Below are positions 36,001 through 48,332 of a DNA stretch of 64,000 bases, piece after piece. Each line of letters opens with the position of its first letter. The stretch's first letter is position 1. This stretch comes from Liquidambar formosana (lineage: Eukaryota > Streptophyta > Magnoliopsida > Saxifragales > Altingiaceae): NCBI GenBank assembly GCA_039720395.1, contig CM077824.1, forward strand, positions 16,248,046-16,312,045, written 5' to 3'. The position numbers and the translations under genes are program-made. The notes beneath the pieces are model-generated. The model was given only the letters and a program-made list of their open reading frames with translations, was not told the origin of the DNA and did no database searches.

Positions 36001-39000
36001 CACAATCTAAAATGCCATACATTGGTGGACATAATAAAACAAGTTTCAACGTAGAACACATGGTATTTGGCATAGTGAAATGACAAAAATAGGAGTGCCC
36101 TTGGTATGTAGCTAGAGATGAGATTAGGCCAATCTTTGAAACTTGTGGAGCCTAAAAATTTTTCGACTAGTTGTCACAAAAAAGAACAGGTATTCCTGAA
36201 TCTGCACTCCAAGCTTCAGCCACTACACACTAAAGAATTAACCGAGACACTATTGGCACTCCCCAAAGAGCCTCCCGCATTCATCAACAGTGAGCAAGCA
36301 AGGGGAGTGTGGGAGGCTTATTTGGGACTGCCAATATCATTTCCTAAATTGTACAAAATAAAAGACATAAAATATTTTCTTGGTAGACCTGCAGAGTATT
36401 AATTTCATTTACCAACATGATAAAGGAAAGACATAACAAGACAGTGAAGTATCTTGCTTGAAAACTATATTGACTGATGACTTACTTGTACCAGTTGAAT
36501 AAACCAACACCAACCATGATAGTGAAGGAGACCAACCCCTTTCAACCAGGTAAACTGATCATGGAAGTACAAGACTGCAACCTGAACATGAATTACATAA
36601 GATCAGAAAATACTTTGAAAGCAAATGGTATCAGAAACCTTGGAATGAATGAGAAAATTCATCCAGTACAGAAAAGTAATCAACATCATGAATTTAAGGA
36701 CACCACACTCATGAGCATCAGTTCAATGCCAATTTATACTTTAAGAAATTATAACTGAAAGGCTTCTTGAATTGAGCTCAGACTGCAAATCAACAGGATC
36801 ACACAGCATCAGCAGGAAAATAATGATTAAGAAAAAAGAGGCTATGAACTAGCATAACAGCAAAGTTAGACACTCACTAGGCCATCAGCTAAGTGGGCCA
36901 CAGTTGCACCACAAGATACATAATTTAAGCTAGCTAAGATAGAAATGAGGATTTTTGACATAACAAGTTAAAATTTGAGCATGTTGGGTGGGCTTGATGC
37001 ACACAGTTCAATAAATAATGTACTGAAATCAAAAGACAGAAGAATGTGATTATAAGAAACCAAATTAACACATATGCTTACCAAGTACACTAAAACAACT
37101 GTTTTAACTCATCTGCAGCCTATATCAAAGGGCTTGTTCCTATTTTACATCATATAATTGTTCATAGAGCCTTATATTCTATAGAAGAAGCTGGTGCAAG
37201 TGCAATATTATCAAAAATAAAATCAAACATTATCATTCCAATTCTTATGATGTCTCTAAAAAGATATCTTCATTCCAATTCAAAAATTACAATCCTCTCC
37301 TTCAATTTTTCCATGTGGTTACTGGACCCTGTGATGACTTCAAATCCAAAATTTAGAGTTTTATGAATTTATTATTAATATTGTGATATAATTATATTAT
37401 TATTTGTTTAATAATATTTGTGGTGCTAATTAATGTTATTGGGTGTTGTATTATTACTATTATTATGGTCGATTATTATAAATTTATATATATATATATA
37501 TATCTATATATATATATATACGGTTATGTTCCCATCAGCACGTGTTGATATAAGTTATATCAGTACCATGCATTGGGGGTTGTACCCCTTGCATTGGTCC
37601 AATGTACTTCATATCCCACTAATGCACAAGGTACAACTCCTAATGCGTGTGTTGATATAAGTTATATCAGCATGTGCTTACCTAATCATCATCCTATATC
37701 TATCTATCTATCTATCTAGATATATATATATATATAAATTAATTATGTGAGACATTATATGTTTATTATAATTCTCAGTATTACTATTATTATTATTAAT
37801 GAATACATGCATAATTATTATTAATATATAGGTGTAACTAGGGGAAATTAATTAGATTATTAGAGATTGATTAAACTAAATAATTTGATGATGTGAAGAT
37901 GAGGCTGCCATTCTAGTTTAAGTTTTATTTAGTTACAAAAAATTCGATTAATTATTCCAGTATAAGTCTTAATCTAAAAGGGTAAGTCCTATATTGATTA
38001 GTCGGACAATTTAGCAAATAGGTCTTATGGTTCTCTACTACTCGATATGCTTGGAGACACAATTTTAACAATTAATGAGAATTTTCTATAGCTTTTGTCT
38101 TCAATTAATCATGAGATTCCATTGATATTCTTATAGCCTTATAAGTGAGACCCTTAGAAAATCTAGTGAGACAATGAAAATTTAGGGTTTATCTTCTTCT
38201 TCTTCTTCTTCTTCTTCTTCCTCTAACTTACAGCACTGTTGTACACTTTTAAAATTCACAACCAACTCTTTCTTTAGCTTCAAAATTAACCATAAAATTC
38301 CTACTTCTCAACATAAATCATAAACCTACCTTTATATACAATTTAACCTTGAAAAACCTAAAAAATATCATTCTTTCTAGAAATTAAAGCAAGTTTTTTC
38401 TTTCAATCTCTTTCTATATATATATATATATATAGTGACAGGAAACAAATTTATATTAATACAAGAAGAAAATGCATACAATTAGAAGGAACAGATTTCC
38501 CCCTACATATATATCATATGTCAAACAATACCAAAGAGAAAACCTATATCGCTGTAAAATAAATAATCATAATAATAATGAAGCTATACAAGCCTATAAA
38601 AAAACCAACAAAAATAATCTCAAAGAGGAAGAAAGGGCCTCTAAACATGGTTCAAAGTCACGGTCACAAATGCCGTCATGTAATGGTCATGGTCATCACG
38701 GTCGCAGCTATCTCGTCATGTCTCAGGTGAGACGTAATATTACATATAAAAGAAGGCCAAAAAAAAATCCAAAAAAATCATGGAAAAATCTATAAAAAAA
38801 ATAGAGTAATCACATTGGAAGCATAAAACAAGTAGAATAAATAACCTAAAACATATAAAATGGTTAAAAGCATCAAAACAAGTAGCAGTGCGCTTTGTAA
38901 GTAATAAGAAACTCAATATTTATGTTCTTAGATATAGAAGATAAGTTATACAAATCAAAATCATCCCCCAAAAAAAAAAAAAAAAAAAAAATTTACACTA

Positions 39001-42000
39001 TTTCAACAATACCTATTAATTTTGTTTATATTTTTTTTCTAGAAAAAAAAATTAGAAAAAATTGTTATTTTCAACCAAAATTAAAAATGAAATTTACTCC
39101 TTTAAGTCTTTACCATAAATGAGTTTAATTAAGTTTTGATAAAAAATGAAATATGTTGTTTATTTTCTTCCATTTGTCTAATTAGAACAAAAATAAAATT
39201 GCAAAAACTAAATATAAAATTTACATATTTTAAAAACCTTTACCACATAGTACAAATAAAATAAACAAAACAAAACAAAGCAAAGGGAAAAAGAAAAAGA
39301 AATAAAAACCAGTTTGACTTAAGTAAGAAAGACTTAAGTCTTTACTAAATCATTTAAGTCCTCACACAACTCACTCAGAGGAGTCGACTGCTCGAGCTTG
39401 AGAGAGGGAGGCCAGACCAAAGGCAAAACTGGATCGGCGACGGCACACGGCAGGGGCTTCAATCAGCAACGACATGGGCTTCGATCGGCGATAGTAGAGG
39501 CTTCGATTAGCAATGGCAGGGGCTTTGATCAGGCAACGGCAGGGGCTGGTTGAGTGGCTGAGAGCTTCAGACTCACTCAAGGAGGCTGAGATGGCCAGAC
39601 CAAGCTATTACAGACTCGATCCACGACGGTAGGACTTGATCAGCGAGATCAAGCTTCGATGGGCAATAGCGAGACTCAAGATGGCTCACTCCCGACTCCA
39701 TGGACCACCACAGCTCCACTTCTCCAGGTATGTTAGGGTTTGGTGGGTTTTTTTCCTACTCAATCAGTCTTCAATTTTGGGGTTCTTTTTGTCTCAAACT
39801 GTCACAGCGAGATAACGGCGAAATCTCGACGAGACATTGGTGTCACAGATGCGACGAGAAATTGGCGAGATTATGTTGTACCGCTATAACGTCTCATACC
39901 AGAAGGCTTCGAAGACCGTTACGTCTTGGGCGAGATGTCACGGTTTCAACCGTTACTTTGAACCATGCCTCTAAAAGACTAAGAGTAGTAGCTCCCCTCC
40001 TAGCCAGCTCACCAGCCTTCCCATTAGTAGACATAGCAACCCAATGCGTTCTCAGTCACTATTTATAACTAAATCAAAAATCTGCCAGGTAATGGAAGCA
40101 AACCTCCACGCACGCAACCTTCTATGCGTCACATAACCAATAACTGAAGAAGAGTCACCTTCCACGCAAATCTAAGACAAACCAAAGAGGATCTCTTACC
40201 ATATTCTTCCTCAACAATCCCCAAATTAACCCTTAATTTATCTACAAAACCTAAGGCCACCATCCCTTTCACAAACTCTAATGAAAATAAGGTTCTAGGC
40301 CACCTATGCTTGAATGTAGACTTATTCTCTACTTTAAGAGCTGTCCTACATCAATGCGTGTGTGTGCATGTTGCGAGAGAGAGAGAGAGAGAGAGAATAA
40401 AAAGACCAACAGTATGTAGCTAAAGAAACTGCAGTGACAAATAAAAAGTCAAAAAGGTTCGACGAACCATAGAATTTATAGGAAGGGCCAAAGCACTGCG
40501 TATTCATTTAATTAGGGAACAATAATCTGGACTTTGGAGAACATGCTCATACCATAATAGTGACTGCCTCCTTGACAACTCCTGCTATTGTCACTGTTAC
40601 TGCACTAGTTACGGAAATAAGAATGTACTCCGTCAATACCTGCAACAAGAGGAACAGGTTAATATCATTGAGAGCAGAAACTTAAACCAATATGGGTATG
40701 ACTTAAGTTGTGGATTTATAGGACAGCAGCATGAAAAGCATGTGAAGTATAAAAATTGTTCTTCAATTTTTTGTAACAGATATCCCCAACCCCTCCACCC
40801 ACCCACCCACCCCACACACACACACACACAAAAACAACAAGAAAAATTATCCCAACTAAAACAACCCTGCCAAAAAATAATAATAATAATAATAAAATAA
40901 GGAAACTATTACTAAATCAAATGGAGCGGGAAAAAGAGAGAGAAAGAGAGACTCAACCCAGATTCCTACCATAAAAAAAGCCAGAGTTCCACCAAAAAGC
41001 ATCAGCAAGCAACTACGAGTGACATGCCATGAACTGTTGAAATAATTGTTTGTTCTGAATTCATGCCATGGATCCAAAATGAGAGAGAGTAGAGCAGTTG
41101 CCACCGCCATTACTGGAGTCACATAGCTCATCAAGGTAAGGGGATTTTTTAAACCTGAAAACACCCAATTAGAAGCATCTTAGAATAAAATTTTTGAATC
41201 AAGTATATAGAATTACTTCAAAATCCTACAAAGACGATCTAAAATAGATAGACTTTCTCATCAAAAAATTCAGGACTTGATCAAATCTGGAAGAATCAGA
41301 CTTGACTTAGTTGTGTCACCAAGTTGACCAGGCCAGCTCCTGGTTAAAAAAAAAGGCTAGGGAAAAACTTTTTAAAGAAAAGAAAGGAAAAAAAAAATGC
41401 CATTGTCAAGATGAATTTTTCCAAGACAACAAATTGACTATGTAACTCATGTAGTTTAAACACTAAGCAATATGAGGGCATCATTTTCAACTTAGAAAAC
41501 TGAATAAAACCATCTGTCCAAAGAAAACTTCACGCTTTCTAAGTTTTAGACTGCAAACAAGCTGCAACAGTCTCTGAGTCTTGCAGCAACCCAACTCTGT
41601 CTCTGGAGTCTGGACCTTGCTATTTCTCAACACAAACAATACACAAAAGGATTTCATATTTTTTTTCCCATTTTCATTTTTTATCATTCCTCTTTCACCT
41701 TTAGTCCTGTTAACAAAAGGGACAAAGATGATAAAGTGTAGATTTCCCAAGTGATAAGCCTTCATTTATTTACATGTTAAGAACTTAAGATAAACAATTT
41801 TGTTCCATTTACAGCATGGTCAAAATGATTGTAGTATGTGATTTAGGTTGAAATTATTCAAGCTAGAAGAAGCAAAAAGTAGATTGATTGTTTATTCAAA
41901 AAGCCACTAAAATCACAGTTCAACTAGGCTGATGCAAAATGCTGAGGCCAGGTTGACCACACCAAAACCTTTTAGTGGTCAACAAACAATACAGGATTAA

Positions 42001-43887
42001 TAACTGTTGCAATTTGTGTTTTCTCTTTTACAAGAAGATTCCAATTAGATGATTTCACATCAAGGTGCTGAGACTTTTCTGCCTTCCCATTGATCAAGTT
42101 TAGAGTATCTCAAGGCTTCAAATGCTGTTTTGTTTTGTTTTGTTTTTTTTTCTTTTTATCAACAACAAAAGAAGTATTATTAATGATAAAAAGAAAATTA
42201 CAAGGGGGGGACAAGGAATCCACCTAAAACCAGACTAAGATTGAACATAAAACATAAACAGCACCCAATACTAACTACATATAGCCTTCCAATCAAGGCT
42301 TCAAATGCTGTTGTCGCATGAAATATTGCAACACTAAGAAAAGGGATAATAGAATCAACTCAACCCAACAAAGCCTAAATCCCAGCTACCAGGTCATTAA
42401 GATTTAAAAATAACAATTTTTTTTTATCCTAAAAGGAAAAACCCGCTTCTTGATCAATGTAAGACCATTTTAGGAACTAAATTCTTACGTTTCCACGAAT
42501 ACATGTTGTAGTAACATTCAAATAATAAATGCATATTGTTCTCAATGTTCAAACAAGTAGAATAAATTTCAATCATATGCAGTTTCCAGTCATCTTGAAC
42601 TGTCCAGATCTTAGGAGAGACAGTGAAGCAACTATATAGTTGTTGCATGTATCTACACTACTACTGCCAGCTCACGGTATGGTACTACATATACATATAG
42701 TCAAAATATATATATATATATATATCAAATTAATTATATTTGATTACTATTATAAGATGGTCTTTTAATATAATTATATTTCATTATTGCTGCATAAAAT
42801 ATATAGCTATATCTCAAACAGGTATAAACCTTAAACTCTTTTAAATGCAAAGCTCCAACTAGAGCTATAACGTGAAATCACATGTCCACGTAACAAGATA
42901 GTTTAAGCCATAGATTTTACAAATTCAATAGCTTTCTTCAACGTATGCTTGGTTGTGAACTTTGTGCTCTTTCATCAATGAACATACGAAAATGTTTAGT
43001 ATTTATAATAGGTCAATAGTTCATGGATGAAATCAGAGTTCTTATTCTAGCTAGGGTCAATCCGAGTTCTGGGTTTTTTTACAATGGTTCTAATAATGGT
43101 ATAAAAGGTGAGAACCGAGGATTCTACAGATTGCAGACATTTTTTTTTTTTAGAAAAAAGGTTTCTTTTCTTTCTCCAAGCCAATGCACACAGCCTAGTC
43201 CATCCTTCACCCAAATAAAAGTATATAAATGACATGAACAGCATGAAAGTCATAACATAAGTTACAGTAACATACACGCCTTTCTCTAATCCAGGTTGCT
43301 TGGTCCTTAAAAAATTAACACCCCCAACTCCACCAGAAAACCAAAATATAACAAAATGTAATTTGTACACATGTTTATGTAATTTGTACAGATTGCAGAC
43401 ATATGTACACATGTTTATGAATGTAATTAGCTTCAAGACTTGCTAGCAATTAGCATATGAAGAGCTTAGTACAGTGCTTACCATAGGCTTCTTTCTTTAC
43501 GTAGGTTTTTGTATCAGCGCGCACCAACAGAACAAGAATTCAGGTTCCAAGAGAACAAAGATATAGTAAGAACACATAATAACAATGTAAAATTCAAACT
43601 CCAGAAATCATGTAGATAGAAAGTAAATCACAAAATGCCATACCTGCAGAAGAATCTGAGTCATGGTCCAGCGAAAACCAGACATAACAGCAGCCAGCAT
43701 AACAAAAATGAAACCCCAAAAGTCAAATTCAGTCTCCTTTGCAACTGCGATAGACAGATAAAAGTCAGGATAGCAGTCAGAAAATTTTAACATTGGAAAC
43801 ATTGAAATACATGAGAAGTGCACTAATATTAATTTAGCAAAAATATTAACAATGAGGGTGGTAGTCATCCACTTAAAGAGAGAGGTG

Positions 43888-43939
<52 letters not shown>

Positions 43940-46900
43940 GTGTTCAGGTGAGCACACGCTGATATAGGCTTATATCAGCCCGTGCTCAGCCAGCTGTTGA
44001 ATCCCTTTAATGTTCATCCTGCGGTTGAGATTGTTGAGGCACTTAAAAGACCCAGTTGGGTATTCAAATCCACCCCCCTCATGCTTTACCATCTTCCTTT
44101 AGTAAATTTCACGATTCCCTCTCCATCAAGCACGAAGAGGGAAACCTAGATCTGAGCACCATCCATTCCCATCATCCCTATCCATCCTTAGGCACCACTG
44201 AATAGATTCCAGAGGTGTACAGTCTAGCAACGACGAGGTAAGTCAAGCTTTTTTCTTCTTTCTGTTTTTATTTCGTTTTTTTTTTTTATTCTCTCTCTCC
44301 AAAATCTCACCTATGCTTCCCCTCTCCCTTGACGTAGCCAATGTTGTTAAAGGCAAAAGTGTTAGGCGAGGCGTTTTACTCCTTGCAAAGCAAGGCGCAA
44401 GCCTCAAGGCAGCTTAAAGCCTTTCAATTAGTAATTTTCATCTTAAAAAAGAGATGAAAAAAAAAATGTAGTAGCATTTTGAAAATTAATAAATACCACA
44501 TTACCACAAAGATTAAAAAAAGTATATAGGCATTTTTGGGACATTTAAAATCATAGTAGTATAGTTATTTAAAGATAAAGGTTCATATTGCATCATGGAC
44601 TAAGTTATACAAAAATTGTACATAAACATGTAAAAAAGTCTTGAACATAATTCTAAAAATAGATAGATATAAAATGTATAAAAATAAATTAAACATGGTT
44701 GAAACTTATTCAATGCAGTCAAATAAAAATAAAAAATTAAAAAAAAATTAAATTAAATCAAAAGGTTTAACATAAGGTCACATAAGGCGTATGCCTGATG
44801 TGCTAAGGCGAAAGAAGCGCACCTTTGACTATGCCTCAACTGGTCAGGTGTATGCCTAATGAGAGCCTTGCTTAATTTTTTTAAGCCTTAAACACTTTTT
44901 TGAACAACCTTGCCCCAAGGCAAGCCTCAAAAGAGCCTTTTAAAACAATGGGCGTAGCAACTGACTTCCCCTCTTCCCCTCCTCGGCGAGATTCCAACAA
45001 CAAGGAGCTGACTTTAAACCACTGGCAAAACAGGTACCTACTTGTTTTTTTTTTTTCATAGTTTTTTTTTTCTTTTCTCTGAACATCAAAGCCTAACGCA
45101 AACATATATATATATATATATATAGATAGATAGATAGATAGATATAGATATTATTCTTAAATCAGATATTTGAAACCCTAATTTCTGTCTTGTTGATTCA
45201 TCCCATCAAAATTCAAACTGGGCAAAGCCAATGTTTGAGAAACTAAACTTGGTTTTAGGGCTTCCATTGATTTTTAAAAAATCAGGTACTTAGGGAAGCT
45301 ACATTGATTGAAGCTGTGTCTTTAGTTGAACCATTCTTATTATGATGTTTTAACTTACATCATTAAATCAGGGCCTATTTGGTTGCCTCCATTGAAATTG
45401 ATTGTTTCATTAGGTTCTCCATATAATTTTGTGAAATTCTTCATATAACCTTTGTTTATTTGCTGCCTTTTTTTTCAATCATTTTTTTTTTTTTTTTAAA
45501 AAGGGAGACTAGTGCAGCAACCCACTGCCATGGTCCCCCACTTAAATCTCGGGTTGTCCTAGCGGGGAATCAAACCCGTAATTGTGCACCTAACCACACA
45601 ATCACAAGTTCGCCCTTACCAACTAGGCTACCTAAGGGTGGGTATAATTTGGGAATTGTTTGCACACACAATATTCATGTATGTTGAAATCATGCACAGC
45701 ACATTGGGTAGTTGAAGTTTTAAAAAATATAACTTCAAACTATGTTCTTGGGACTATACTTTTATGGCGTTCTCTAATTTGTTTCTGTTTTTGTTTTCTT
45801 TTTGGGTCAGTGTTTGTTTCTTTATTACACCACCAATCTGTGTGTTCAAATGATATGTGAAATACTATTGAGTAATTTTTATTTTCATTCCAGTCAACTT
45901 ACCCATGAAAGCTAGGAAATCATTCCAATCATTTTTTTGTCCTGGTTTCCAGCAACTTACCCATGAAAGCCTGTAAACAATGCATTTTTATGACTATTCA
46001 TTATTATGATTTTTTTGTTTATAAAGATCAATGAGGACTTTGAGTTTGAATTAGAGGATAATTTGGAAGACCCACAAACACAAACCCTTGAGTCATCCTT
46101 AACCAATTCGAAAATCTGTTACATTCCCACAGTAATGCATGAACACAAACCCTTCATTGAACAAGAGTTTGACTCTTTGGATAACACTCATAACTTACAC
46201 AACAATTATGCGAGGCAAGCCGGGTTTAGTGTTCAAATTGGGGGTAGCCATAAGAATAAGGGGAATGAAATAGTAAGAGAGGTGTATCTATGTTCAAAAG
46301 AAGGTGAGAAAGTAACCCAAAATAGTAAACAACCAAAAAGGCGTGGAGGGCTAACACCAAAGTGTTGCAGGGAAAAACTCGCCATTGTGAAGTCAAGTTT
46401 AGAATTCAAAGTGTCTTGCTTTGTTGAGGCGCACAACCACAGTTTTGCATCCCCTGGGAAAATTCAGCTTTTGCCATCTCATCGGCATGCCTCATTGGCC
46501 CAAAGGTCATTGGCACAATCCCTCGCTGATCCAAATATCCCTACATATCCCTCAAACACCCTGGATGGATTAATTACCAGTTTATACCTTTGCATGGGTA
46601 AGTTAAGCAACTCTTAGCTATAACGTTGTTGGACCCTTGCTCTAATTGTTCTTAACGATGAAATATTTACAAATTAGTGTAAAAGATAATAAATGCACAT
46701 AAAAATAAATCAATAGCAAGCAAATGCAAATGATGAAGCTTCCAACCTGTGAGTAAAATTCCAACCGATATGATTAACATAATACCAAGAAGTTTTATGC
46801 TTGGAGATTCCAACCTTCAAAAAAAAAAAAAAAATCACATTAATAGCCATAAAAGCACCTAGAACAACATAAATAAATATATAAGTAAATAATTTTTAAA

Positions 46901-48282
46901 AAAAAAAAAAAAAACTTGATGTTCATGTCATAAAATAAACCAATCCTAATTAGAATGATATTGAATTTGTCTAAACTTAGGAGAAAGCATCCAACACAAT
47001 AATCATACAATGAATTTTTTTTTTATTGATGAGATTGTATAACAAAAGTTAGCGTAAAATTTACATAATTATTTATAAAGCAACTACATGTAAAATGCGA
47101 TATGAAGCATCGCAAGAGATTCACCTGAATGCAAAAGCAAATACAAGGAGAAATATAGGAGACGCAGATTTACACTGCAAAAACCAAACAGTAAAAAGGT
47201 TTTTAAAAAATTACTACAAACTGGTAAATATACAAGAAACAAATCATAATATCATTTTCCATCAAGGATTCAAAATAAAGTAGGGAGCATAAAAAGGAAG
47301 TTCATTCAAAAGGGACTATATCAGCACAATATTAAGTACAGAGAGAAGAATAACCCACCATAGTGGCAAATGTAACAGAGATGAAAACTAAGGACGCATT
47401 GCTCAAGTTAATATCCAGAGCTGTTCCAAGAGCCGTTGGTACAACTGTGAAAGGCAAAGGCCATCTGTAGCATTAGTTGTCAGAAAAGTTAAATAAGTGG
47501 TAGAGAAATTTAGTTGAAGTCTAAGAAGAACAGAAGACTAATATCCAAAGAACACTGCAATGTAGGCCAACAAGAGAAGATAAGATGTAATGATCACAAT
47601 GAATATCCTTTTACATTACAGATCTCTCTTTCGAAGTGTTTTATACATGTAGTCCATAGCATCTCCCAGTTAACACGCATTAAATCACAAATGCAGGACT
47701 ATTCATCTTCTGTTATGACTTTTTAAAAACCTCTTTCTAGATCCACAATTCATGTGGGAGCAGGGTTGTCCATCTAAAATAAGTATCTGATAAAATGCGA
47801 CATCCGTTGGCCACAAGAAATAACAGAACTTTCTGCTTGAGTCCATGGTTTCACTTTATAGGAACATCCAGTGTCTCACAAATATGGGAATCATTGAACA
47901 CAGTATTCCTGATAGGCAGGATTTTCAACCACTATTTTCGAAAACTGTACAAAATCCTAATATGATCCTAAATACCACAAGTTGCATCATTAGGTTACAT
48001 GAAGTTTGGGGACTGAAGTAAAATCCATTTGTGGACCGATCAACCATTTTAAACATGCATACGTCTTCACAAAAACAACTTGAGGACGTCAAACCAATGC
48101 AGATGAGAATATAAGCCCTATTCAATAAGGCATCTGACCCATATCAGACATATGTGTGAGGGAGTCCTGGCCAGAATGCCTTTTTCATTTTTCTTTTTTG
48201 GATAAGGGCCAGAATGCTTTTTTTATAATAATAGCAATAATAAAGTTTTTGTTAATCAAACGATACAAAAAAGGTTCTATAC

Positions 48283-48332
<50 letters not shown>

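Larger units (their letters stand above)
38440..40350 (-). mobile_element. L1-type LINE relic (RNase H end), split by a hAT element
   Basis: Minus-strand translation of 39,976-40,350 gives RNase-H-like pieces ([11 protein letters not shown], then [11 protein letters not shown]) with stops between. After removal of the hAT insertion at 38,646-39,967 the LINE continues to a 3' UTR that ends near 38,440 at 'ttgtattaatataaatttg'. The coding part is heavily decayed. Confidence 0.6.

Noticed and set aside
34442..36083. Several open frames of 70-120 codons on both strands
   Set aside because: No recognisable domain or splice support. They lie in an LTR-like remnant within intron 10.
40856..41164. 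102-codon frame read as a small membrane protein gene
   Set aside because: Its centre is coding exon 8 of the translocator. The ends are read-through into introns.
45540..45635. Possible tRNA gene (good A and B boxes)
   Set aside because: The acceptor and anticodon stems do not pair as in a tRNA, and a 3' body with poly(A) follows, so it is a SINE. The same holds for the boxes at 32.8, 53.2, 56.2 and 60.9 kb.
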